A DNA stretch of 6,742 nt from positions 1 through 6,742 of the forward strand of contig JADYYU010000207.1 of NCBI GenBank assembly GCA_020853515.1. Reading direction: 5' to 3'. Below, in pieces: positions 1 through 6,742 of the stretch (its first letter is position 1; the number at the start of each line of letters is the position of its first letter). Position numbers and translations under genes: made by a program. Source of the DNA: Chitinophagaceae bacterium (GTDB lineage Bacteria > Bacteroidota > Bacteroidia > Chitinophagales > Chitinophagaceae). The notes under the pieces were generated by a model that was given only the letters and a program-made list of their open reading frames with translations, had not been told where the DNA came from and did no database searches.

Positions 1-3000
1 ATGCCCGCTAATGAAAAAAGCAGCCGGGCCCAGCAGATTATTACCAAAAACAAGGCCCTTGATAAGATTATCGTGTCGGTCAGCAGCACCGATAGCATGC
101 AGGCTGATGCCGACCTGATGACCGCCTACATGGAAGATTTTTCTGCCACCCTCCTATCGCTTGATAGTACAAAACTGATCAGCAAAGTTGAAACCAAACA
201 GGACGATGAAAAACTGATCGCTTTATTTGATGTGATCAATAATAATCTGCCTTTTTTATTGCAACAAAAGGATTACCTCACCATTGACAGTTTGATACAA
301 CCTGCGCAGATCGAACAGACCCTGCAGCAAAATTATGCAACGCTGGCCAATGCCAATGGCCTGGCTATGAAGCAATTGATTCTGAAAGACCCCTTGGGTA
401 TTTCGATGCCGGCTTTTAAAAAACTATATCAACTAAAGCTTGATGAAAATGTGGAGCTTTATGACGGCTATATTTCGAACAAAGAAAATACGGTCTTCAC
501 TTTCTTCATTTACCCCACCTACCCTGCTTCTCAAACCGGCAAAAACGAGGGACTGGAAAAGCTGCTCAACCAGACAAAACATCAGCTTCAAGACAATCTT
601 GCTTACAAACAGATCCGGTGTGATTTGTTTGGCGCACAAATGGTAGCGGCCGGAAATGCGATACAGATGAGAGCCGATACGATACTCACACTTTCCATTA
701 CAATCATACTGCTCGTTATTTTATTTTTCTACTTTTTCAGAAATCTGCTGGCCCCTTTGCAGATCATGATACCGGTAGTATTCGGAGGCTTGTTTGGCAT
801 GTGTATGATGTACATTACAAAAGGGTCTGTAAGTTTGATAGCGCTGGGCGCTTCAAGTGTCATTCTCGGCATCGCCGTTAATTATTCATTGCACTTTATG
901 TCGCATTTAAAACATGCACAAAACAAGGAAGAAACCATTCGGGCCCTCACACAACCAATGACCATCGGCAGTTTCACCACCATCTTTGCCTTTCTGAGTT
1001 TAACGCTGGTACATACACCCGTACTGCAGGAATTGGGGCTTTTTGCCGCCTTCAATCTGATGGGCTCTTCTGTTTGCACCCTCGTATTTCTGCCGCATTT
1101 TGTAGCCGAACAGACTGCCTCACTCAAGCCAACATTCATAGACCGGATATCACTGCTCAATCCCAACAAAAATAAATGGGTGGTGATCGCGATCGCAGGG
1201 TTCACGATACTCCTTGCCTTTTTTATGAATGATGTGAAGTTCAATGAAGACATGATGAAGATGAATTATATGAGTTCATCCTTAAAAAAATCGCAGGATA
1301 TTATCAACGAACGTAACAGCGAATCGCTCAACAGCACTTTCAGTGTGAGTGAAGGAAATAACTGGGATGAAGCATTGCAAACGAATGCTGCCGCCAGTTT
1401 ACAGCTTAGCCACCTGAAAGAAAAAGGTCTTATAAAAAAATATCTGTCGATCAATGATTTTATACTCACCGGGCAGGAGCAGTCACTTAAATTACAACGC
1501 TGGAATACCTTCTGGACACCTGAAAAGAAAGCGGCCTGTCTGAGTTTTCTGAAAACTACCGGTAGCCGGCTCGGTTATCAACCATCTGCTTTTGCTGAAA
1601 TTGAACAAACAATCAAGCGCAGTTACAGCAGGCCCGGCGAAGAATACGTACAGGCATTCAAAGAGCTGTTTAAAGATTTTATTATTGAAGATAAAGGACA
1701 CGTTAAACTGCTGAGTCTGATCAAAACGAATCAGGAAAACAGAAGCAAACTCTATGCATCTTTTCAGGAAGATAAAGACACTTACCTCACAGATAAACAA
1801 CTGATCACCACCCAATTTGTAAAATTTATTCAGGAAGATTTCTACACCATACTCGCCTTGACTTCTCTGATCGTATTCTTCACAATTCTACTAACGTATG
1901 GCAGAATAGAAATAGCCCTGATTTCATTTATACCGATGGTGATCACCTGGATCTGCATCCTCGGCCTGATGGCTATTCTGCACGTAGAATTTAATATCAT
2001 CAACATTATCATATCCACCCTCATCTTTGGACTGGGAGATGATTACAGCATCTTTATCACTGATGGCCTCATCGAAAAATATAAGTTTGGGACCTCGAAA
2101 ATCAATTCGATCAAGACTTCTATCTTTCTTTCTGCACTGACGACGGTCATCGGTTTAGGGATCCTCATATTTGCAAAGCATCCGGCATTAAGATCAATTG
2201 CACTGGTGTCTGTCATCGGTATTTTTTCAATACTTTTTGTCTCCCAGACTATACAACCCTTACTGTTTAATTTTTTCATACAAAACAGAACCAGCAAGAA
2301 ATTACATCCATTTACCCTGTGGAGTTTTGCCAAAACCATCTTTGCATTCTTTTATTATGTGACCGGATGCATGATGGTGACCCTCGTTGGTTTTATCTTG
2401 ATCAGGTTCATACCCGCATTAAGCGGCAACAATGCCGTGGTTAGAGACCGGATGAAATATGCCTATCATGTGGTGATCTGCAAAATGATGTGGAGCCTGC
2501 TGTATATTATGGGGAATGTTCGCAAACGATTTGATGGCAGAGAACACCGTGACTTTTCACGACCGTCGGTCATCATTGCCAATCATGCCTCTTTTCTTGA
2601 TTTATTACGTATCATTTCGCTGCATCCTAAAATACTTTTAATGACCAACCAGTGGGTGTGGCGCTCACCTGTATTCGGTGCATTGGTTCGCCTGGCCGAT
2701 TATTATCCGGTAGAAGAAGGTGCAGAATTCAGTATCGACAAATTAAAATACTGGGTAGAACGTGGATATAGCATCGCCGTTTTTCCGGCGGGTACCCGCA
2801 GTTATGACGACAAGATCAAGCGCTTTCACAAAGGCGCCTTTTATATTGCCGAAAAATTACAGCTTGATATTCAACCTATTTTGTTTCATGGCATTGGCTA
2901 CAGTATGAGCAAAGGCGATTTTTTATTAAAGAATGGAGAAGTAAACGCCCGATACCTGCCACGCATTACCACTAACGATGCCCGATATGGCACCACCTAT

Positions 3001-3717
3001 GCAGAGAGGGCGCGCAATATCGGCAAATACTTCAGAAATGAATTTACCAAATATAAGGAGGAAAGAGAGACCCCCGCTTACTTTAAGGAACAGCTCATAA
3101 AAAACTATATTTACAAAGGACCTGTATTGGAATGGTATTGCAGAATTAAGGCCCGGCTCGAAAACTATTATACACCGATTGAGAAATTGGTGCCACGCGA
3201 AGGTAATATACTTGATATCGGATGCGGTTACGGATTTTTGGCCTATATCTTATCCTGGACTTCTGAGAACAGAACAGTTTATGGTCTCGATTATGACGAA
3301 GAGAAAATTGAAGTCGCGAAACATAATTTTTCAAAAACTGAACAATTACATTTCACCGCCGGCGATGCGCTTGACTTTTCGGATGACTTAAAATATGATT
3401 GTATCCTGATTATGGATGTGCTGCATTATTTGCTGCCGGAAAAACAACTGGCATTACTGCAGAAGTGCAAAGCCTCACTTGCCGAAAAAGGGCTGCTGAT
3501 TGTACGAGACGGAGTAAAAGACCTGAATAAAAAACACCAGGGCACTGTACTCACCGAAATTTTTTCAACCAGAATATTCGGATTTAATAAAACTAAAAAT
3601 GAATTGCATTTCATATCAAAACAATTGCTTGAAAATTTCGCCGAAGAAAATCAATTGAACATGCAACTGATCGACGATACAAAATTCACCTCTAATATTG
3701 TCGCTGTTTTTTCATAA
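1..3717 (+). CDS. Trifunctional MMPL-family lipid exporter / lysophospholipid acyltransferase / SAM-dependent methyltransferase (5' truncated by window edge)
   Basis: The 1238 visible residues hold three modules. Residues 1-760 are an RND/MMPL transporter: periplasmic loop 1 (1-226), TM2-TM6 (about 228-367), TM7 (393-409), periplasmic loop 2 (410-613) and TM8-TM12 (about 615-757). TM4 carries VNY (N294-Y295) and TM10 carries GDDY (D680-D681-Y682), the proton-relay position of MMPL proteins. Hydrophobic stretches at 778-803 and 821-838 lead into a PlsC-like acyltransferase with the HX4D motif NHASFLD (H862, D867) and FPAGTRS (928-934), where the family usually has FPEGTRS. Residues about 1040-1238 form a class I methyltransferase with LDIGCGYG (1071-1078), acidic D1097 and GDA (1121-1123). 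Family members begin with a short cytoplasmic end and TM1; here the protein starts inside loop 1, so the ATG at base 1 is probably internal and roughly 40-50 residues are missing. The likely role, inferred from flexirubin/aryl-polyene clusters, is modification and export of a lipid across the inner membrane. The substrate cannot be told. Confidence 0.9.
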   Translation: MPANEKSSRAQQIITKNKALDKIIVSVSSTDSMQADADLMTAYMEDFSATLLSLDSTKLISKVETKQDDEKLIALFDVINNNLPFLLQQKDYLTIDSLIQPAQIEQTLQQNYATLANANGLAMKQLILKDPLGISMPAFKKLYQLKLDENVELYDGYISNKENTVFTFFIYPTYPASQTGKNEGLEKLLNQTKHQLQDNLAYKQIRCDLFGAQMVAAGNAIQMRADTILTLSITIILLVILFFYFFRNLLAPLQIMIPVVFGGLFGMCMMYITKGSVSLIALGASSVILGIAVNYSLHFMSHLKHAQNKEETIRALTQPMTIGSFTTIFAFLSLTLVHTPVLQELGLFAAFNLMGSSVCTLVFLPHFVAEQTASLKPTFIDRISLLNPNKNKWVVIAIAGFTILLAFFMNDVKFNEDMMKMNYMSSSLKKSQDIINERNSESLNSTFSVSEGNNWDEALQTNAAASLQLSHLKEKGLIKKYLSINDFILTGQEQSLKLQRWNTFWTPEKKAACLSFLKTTGSRLGYQPSAFAEIEQTIKRSYSRPGEEYVQAFKELFKDFIIEDKGHVKLLSLIKTNQENRSKLYASFQEDKDTYLTDKQLITTQFVKFIQEDFYTILALTSLIVFFTILLTYGRIEIALISFIPMVITWICILGLMAILHVEFNIINIIISTLIFGLGDDYSIFITDGLIEKYKFGTSKINSIKTSIFLSALTTVIGLGILIFAKHPALRSIALVSVIGIFSILFVSQTIQPLLFNFFIQNRTSKKLHPFTLWSFAKTIFAFFYYVTGCMMVTLVGFILIRFIPALSGNNAVVRDRMKYAYHVVICKMMWSLLYIMGNVRKRFDGREHRDFSRPSVIIANHASFLDLLRIISLHPKILLMTNQWVWRSPVFGALVRLADYYPVEEGAEFSIDKLKYWVERGYSIAVFPAGTRSYDDKIKRFHKGAFYIAEKLQLDIQPILFHGIGYSMSKGDFLLKNGEVNARYLPRITTNDARYGTTYAERARNIGKYFRNEFTKYKEERETPAYFKEQLIKNYIYKGPVLEWYCRIKARLENYYTPIEKLVPREGNILDIGCGYGFLAYILSWTSENRTVYGLDYDEEKIEVAKHNFSKTEQLHFTAGDALDFSDDLKYDCILIMDVLHYLLPEKQLALLQKCKASLAEKGLLIVRDGVKDLNKKHQGTVLTEIFSTRIFGFNKTKNELHFISKQLLENFAEENQLNMQLIDDTKFTSNIVAVFS

Positions 3718-3730
3718 CAGAAACCTGCCG

Positions 3731-4435
3731 ATGAATCATTTCTTTCAATTTAAAAACTTCCTCATACAGCAGGAATACTGCGCGATGAAAGTGACTGAAA
3801 CTGCGTGTATTCAGGGGGCATGGACACCTGTGCCTGCTGCTGCAAGCAGGATAATGGATATAGGTAGCGGTACCGGTCTGCTTTCCCTGATGCTGGCACA
3901 ACGTTTTGCCGAAGTGCAAATAGATGCGGTAGAAATCGATGAACTCAGCTACAGGCAATCGGTGCAGAATATTGAAAATTCAATTTTTAAGGACCGTATC
4001 AGTGTGAGTCATGCAGATATAAAAACTTTTAATACTTTACAACCTTACGATTTCATTATTTGCAATCCCCCCTTCTTTGAGAATCAGTTAAAGTCGCCTC
4101 TCCTTAAAAAAAATGGCGCCTGGCATAGCGAACAACTTCTGCTGCATGAACTGATTGCTTGCATCGGCAAATTGCTTTCGCCGCAGGGGAGTTTCAGCAT
4201 CGTATTGCCAGCCATTCGTGAAGAAGAAATAAAAAGCATCTGTGCAAAATGTAATTTTTATGCCGAACGAATTTTGCAGATCAGACATACAGATCAGCAT
4301 GCTATCAATCATTTCGTATTTATTTTTTGTCGGCAACAAACTACCTGCCAAACAGAACTTTTAACGGTAAAGGAAAGTGGCCTTTACACTGAGGCTTTTC
4401 TGCAGATGATGCGTGCATTCTACTTAAAATTATGA
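3731..4435 (+). CDS. trmN6: tRNA1(Val) (adenine(37)-N6)-methyltransferase, TrmN6/YfiC family
   Basis: This 234-residue cytoplasmic enzyme should transfer a methyl group from SAM to N6 of adenine 37 in tRNA1(Val). The N-terminal block FKNFLIQQEYCAMKV followed by QGAW (residues 7-31) matches the start of the TrmN6 family. The SAM-binding motif is DIGSGTG (43-49), the acidic end of strand 2 is VEID (67-70), and the N6-adenine methyltransferase signature NPPFF lies at 112-116. A region ending in GSFSIVLP follows, as in the family. Length is normal. The ATG at 3731 is chosen because it places the conserved FKxFxIQQ block seven residues in. A TTG at 3698 is in frame but would overlap the upstream gene and add residues the family lacks. 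No Shine-Dalgarno sequence is visible, as usual in Bacteroidota. The gene lies 13 bases after the transporter fusion on the same strand and shows no good promoter of its own, so it is probably read through from it. Threonine at 24 stands where an aspartate is common. Confidence 0.9.
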   Translation: MNHFFQFKNFLIQQEYCAMKVTETACIQGAWTPVPAAASRIMDIGSGTGLLSLMLAQRFAEVQIDAVEIDELSYRQSVQNIENSIFKDRISVSHADIKTFNTLQPYDFIICNPPFFENQLKSPLLKKNGAWHSEQLLLHELIACIGKLLSPQGSFSIVLPAIREEEIKSICAKCNFYAERILQIRHTDQHAINHFVFIFCRQQTTCQTELLTVKESGLYTEAFLQMMRAFYLKL

Positions 4436-4508
4436 TGAACAGATTTCCTGAAACGCTAGTCAGGCAATCCAAACAGGCCGCATTGCATTCTTTAACGCCT
4501 TTGTACTA

Positions 4509-4536
4509 AGCACGATTCGTAATTATTCCGCGTGCT
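4509..4536. terminator. Possible weak hairpin between convergent trmN6 and kup
   Basis: AGCACG (4509-4514) can pair perfectly with CGTGCT (4531-4536) around a 16-base loop. The stem overlaps the last codons and the stop of kup. A second small hairpin, CCTGA (4447-4451) with TCAGG (4460-4464), sits 11 bases after the trmN6 stop. Neither has a T-run on either strand, so neither is a canonical intrinsic terminator. The position between two convergent genes is the main reason to list it. Confidence 0.22.
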
Positions 4537-6514
4537 CTACCCTTTTCAGATTTAGATTAGTTATCGGCGCAACAATCAGCGGATACTTTTCAACTGTTAC
4601 ATACGAAGAATCAAGTCCGAAACCTTTTTCCTCGCTGAGACTAACCTTTTTCAGCATGAAATAAAAACGCATCACCAAACGCTCAAACAATGGGAGGTCA
4701 TTGTCATGCGAAAGGAATTTTTCCATCACGATAAATTGCCAGTCACCGGCGATTTTATTTTTTTGCAAAGACACATAGCGGCTTGTGATATTGACTTCCT
4801 TATTGGCCACCATATCTTCGATCACTTTTCTGAACATCAGGTTGATTCTTTGTTCCACCCGGAACCCTAACCTGAACTCTACCCGGATGATCTCATTTGG
4901 AATGATGGTCTCGACGATATATTCGCATTTATAGGGCTCATCCATCACATCTACATGGACAAACCAGTAAATATCCGCACGTTTAGGCTTTTTATTTAAA
5001 ATGGAATACATGATCTTATGCTCGATCTCCTTGGGATTATTGGCACTTGTGAGGTATACAAGGTGGGTTGCGTATTTCGGAATACTGAGGTCGTTGCTAA
5101 GTTCCTGCAACTGATGCATATAGTCTTCCATGCGTACGAATTCCACATAACGGTTTTTGATCTTGCGTGACTTAAACCACACATACATCACAGCAAATAA
5201 CAAACCACCTACGATCAGGGTCACATAACCGCCATAAGGAAATTTTTCTAAGTTCGCGATCAAAAAACATATTTCAATACCAATATAAACTACCAGGTAA
5301 ATCCAGATAAAAACCGGTTTGACCCGCCTTGAAACCAGAAAATTTGCAAACAATATTGAAGTTGCCAGCATACAAAGAGTAATAGCCAAACCGTAGGCTG
5401 CAGCCATATTAGTCGACGATTTAAAATGTAAGGTAATCGCTATGCAACCTACAAATAGCAGTAAATTAATACTTGGTATATACAATTGCCCCCTTGCGTC
5501 GGTAGGATAGTTAATTTTAAATTTGGGCCACAAATTTAATCGCATACTTTCGCTTATTAAGGTAAACGATCCGCTTATTAAGGCCTGACTAGCAATAATT
5601 GCAGCAATGGTTGCGATTACAACTCCAATGATCTTAAATTCCTGAGGCATAATACCATAAAAAGGATTAAATCCCCCTTCGATAATTTCCTTTGTAATCG
5701 TAGCACCTTTGTGATGGGCGAGCAACCAGGCCCCCTGACCTAAGTAATTAATAATTAAACTTGCTTTTACAAAAATCCAGCTATACCTGATATTTCCCCT
5801 ACCGCAATGTCCGAGATCTGAATAAAGAGCTTCAGCGCCGGTAGTGCAAAGAAATACCGCTCCCAGTATCCAGAACCCCTTAGGATAAACAGCCAGTAGT
5901 TTGATGGCATATGCAGGATTAAATTCCCTGAATATGGCCAGGTCATCACCTATATGCAAAAGCCCCAGAACTGCCAGCATCAGAAACCAGATAAACATGA
6001 TAGGTCCGAACATTTTACCGATAGACACGGTGCCAAACTGCTGCATAAAAAACAACAATGAAATGATTGAAATCACAATCATCACAATTGAGCTTTCAGT
6101 GATGCCATGAAATAAGGGCAATTGCCTTAGCCCTTCAATGGATGAAGTAACTGAAATAGGCGGTGTGATCATTCCATCAGCCAGCAATGCAGCGCCACCG
6201 AGCATAGCAGGAAAAACAAGCCACTTCTTGCGTCGCCTTACCAGGGCGTACAGAGAAAATATACCGCCTTCACCTTTGTTGTCGGCTTTTAGGGTAAGTA
6301 GTACATATTTTAGTGTTGTTTGAAGCGTAAGCGTCCAAATAATGCAGGATAGGCCTCCAATCACAAGCAATTCATTCAGCAGTCTGTCCTTGATAATTTC
6401 ATTAAATACGTACAGTGGCGAAGTACCTATATCGCCATATATAATTCCGAGTGCTATTAATAATCCGGCAGCAGTCGCCCTGTTGAGTTTAGAGTGTGAA
6501 CCCACTTCTTGCAA
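4523..6514 (-). CDS. kup: KUP/HAK/KT-family low-affinity potassium uptake transporter
   Basis: This 663-residue inner-membrane protein takes up K+, in the known family by K+/H+ symport. The membrane part (about residues 15-450, roughly 12 helices) carries the family signatures in order: GIIYGDIGTSPLY (23-35), DNKGEGG (78-84), LLADGMITPP (110-119) and GAEALYSDLGH (226-236). These include the acidic residues D28 and E228 that are conserved in Kup proteins. The remaining 210 or so residues form the hydrophilic cytoplasmic C-terminal domain, so the protein is full length. The start is TTG (6512-6514): no ATG lies between the upstream in-frame stop (TAA, 6539-6541) and the GDIGTSPLY motif. A GTG three codons further in (6503-6505) is the only close alternative. 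A Bacteroidota-type -7 box lies 11 bases upstream of the start, implying a very short leader and no room for a K+ or c-di-AMP riboswitch. The gene converges on trmN6 with an 87-base gap and appears monocistronic at its 3' end. Confidence 0.95.
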   Translation of the reverse strand: MQEVGSHSKLNRATAAGLLIALGIIYGDIGTSPLYVFNEIIKDRLLNELLVIGGLSCIIWTLTLQTTLKYVLLTLKADNKGEGGIFSLYALVRRRKKWLVFPAMLGGAALLADGMITPPISVTSSIEGLRQLPLFHGITESSIVMIVISIISLLFFMQQFGTVSIGKMFGPIMFIWFLMLAVLGLLHIGDDLAIFREFNPAYAIKLLAVYPKGFWILGAVFLCTTGAEALYSDLGHCGRGNIRYSWIFVKASLIINYLGQGAWLLAHHKGATITKEIIEGGFNPFYGIMPQEFKIIGVVIATIAAIIASQALISGSFTLISESMRLNLWPKFKINYPTDARGQLYIPSINLLLFVGCIAITLHFKSSTNMAAAYGLAITLCMLATSILFANFLVSRRVKPVFIWIYLVVYIGIEICFLIANLEKFPYGGYVTLIVGGLLFAVMYVWFKSRKIKNRYVEFVRMEDYMHQLQELSNDLSIPKYATHLVYLTSANNPKEIEHKIMYSILNKKPKRADIYWFVHVDVMDEPYKCEYIVETIIPNEIIRVEFRLGFRVEQRINLMFRKVIEDMVANKEVNITSRYVSLQKNKIAGDWQFIVMEKFLSHDNDLPLFERLVMRFYFMLKKVSLSEEKGFGLDSSYVTVEKYPLIVAPITNLNLKRVEHAE

Positions 6515-6530
6515 ATTTAATTTTGCAAAT
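6509..6530. repeat. Octamer direct repeat with embedded near-palindrome at the kup start
   Basis: TTGCAAAT occurs at 6509-6516 and again at 6523-6530, 14 bases apart. Between and within the copies, 6511-6526 reads GCAAATTTAATTTTGC, a 16-base palindrome with one mismatched pair. The element covers the kup start codon and reaches the -7 box, which is where an operator would act. It is also AT-rich and partly made of the two promoter-like TTTG boxes, so it may be coincidence. Confidence 0.25.
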
Positions 6531-6742
6531 ATATGTGTTTATTTATAGCTGAATAATAAATAATAAGATGATACGCTAAAATTACTGCGTTCGTAAAGGT
6601 ACTCGTACAAAAGCAGGTAATTTCTGCACTTATTCGGTACAAGCGTATGGGAATATTTGCGCCACAACACTCAAATGACGCGCCTGGACTACCTGACTGC
6701 TGACATCGGGGCAAAAAACTGGGTGATCATGATTCAAATACC
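6515..6742. other. kup upstream region up to the window edge; no secure gene
   Basis: The 228 bases hold the kup promoter box and repeat, then about 60 AT-rich bases (6530-6590), then more GC-rich sequence to the edge. Two incomplete open frames compete there. A plus-strand frame is open from 6621 to the edge, with an ATG at 6675 and GC-rich third positions (MTRLDYLTADIGAKNW...). A minus-strand frame enters from the edge and stops at 6630 (ending ...IFPYACTE). I recognise neither product, and both are too short to judge. If the plus-strand frame is real, a divergent gene begins here; if the minus-strand one is real, the gene upstream of kup ends here. Confidence 0.3.
6526..6533 (-). promoter_or_regulatory. 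Bacteroidota-type -7 promoter box of kup
   Basis: On the minus strand the bases read TATATTTG, an exact match to the TAnnTTTG -7 element used by the primary sigma factor of Bacteroidota. Transcription would begin about 6519-6521, only a few bases before the TTG start of kup at 6514. No TTG lies at the usual distance of about 19-21 bases upstream; the region there is AT-rich (TTTATTATTC), so the -33 element is weak or absent. A second match, TAAATTTG (6512-6519), overlaps the TTG start codon itself and would exclude that start if it were used. Confidence 0.5.

Noticed and set aside
1..3. ATG at base 1 as the true start of the large gene
   Set aside because: The protein begins inside the first periplasmic loop and lacks TM1, which MMPL proteins need, so the gene most likely starts before the window.
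882..1253. Minus-strand open frame of 123 codons inside the transporter gene
   Set aside because: It lies opposite well-supported membrane helices, has no recognisable motif and is a shadow of the real gene.
3698..3730. Longer start for the tRNA methyltransferase at TTG 3698
   Set aside because: It would overlap the end of the upstream gene and add 11 residues not expected before the conserved FKxFxIQQ block.
3833..3850. Hairpin CCTGCT / AGCAGG inside trmN6
   Set aside because: It is a six-base stem within coding sequence just before the SAM motif, with no T-run or regulatory context; probably from codon composition.
3692..3958. Minus-strand open frame of 88 codons across the junction of the first two genes
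   Set aside because: It is antisense to conserved parts of both genes, including the DIGSGTG motif, and has no family signature.
6515..6600. Riboswitch (ydaO/c-di-AMP or K+ type) upstream of kup
   Set aside because: The promoter box leaves a leader of only a few bases, and the region is AT-rich with no structured conserved core.
6517..6714. Minus-strand open frame of 65 codons upstream of kup
   Set aside because: Low-complexity, cysteine- and isoleucine-rich translation of an AT-rich promoter region, with no motif; it runs through the kup promoter box.

Overview
The window looks like a chromosomal stretch from a member of the Bacteroidota, most likely of the Chitinophagia/Sphingobacteriia/Flavobacteriia type. 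Three things support this. The large first gene has the MMPL transporter / lysophospholipid acyltransferase / methyltransferase architecture that I know from Bacteroidota genomes, often beside flexirubin / aryl-polyene lipid genes. The three gene starts or start regions lack Shine-Dalgarno sequences and are A-rich. The only convincing promoter element is a Bacteroidota-type -7 box (TAnnTTTG). Base composition is moderate, with no sharp breaks, and I see no insertion sequence, phage gene, tRNA, rRNA or CRISPR array.

Layout: (1) 1-3717, plus strand, the 3' part of a giant trifunctional membrane protein. Its N-terminal transmembrane helix lies before the window, so the ATG at base 1 is probably an internal methionine. 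(2) 3731-4435, plus strand, 13 bases downstream, a tRNA1(Val) A37 N6-methyltransferase (TrmN6/YfiC family). It is a housekeeping gene that is probably co-transcribed. (3) An 87-base convergent gap with two small hairpins and no clear gene. (4) 4523-6514, minus strand, a full-length KUP-type potassium transporter that starts at TTG. (5) 6515-6742, the kup upstream region, with a promoter box, a short repeat/palindrome and inconclusive open frames running into the window edge.

How the parts relate: in the first protein, a proton-driven RND/MMPL exporter is covalently joined to two probable cytoplasmic enzymes. One is a PlsC-like acyltransferase that could put an acyl chain on a lipid; the other is a SAM-dependent methyltransferase. 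This suggests, by inference, that a lipid or polyene-lipid is modified on the inner leaflet and handed to the export domain. TrmN6 and Kup are independent housekeeping functions (tRNA modification, K+ uptake). The most interesting points are the fusion itself, the loss of the TM4 proton-relay aspartate, the FPAGTRS variant of the acyltransferase motif, and the arrangement of promoter box, repeat and TTG start at kup. No wholly new system can be demonstrated from this sequence alone.
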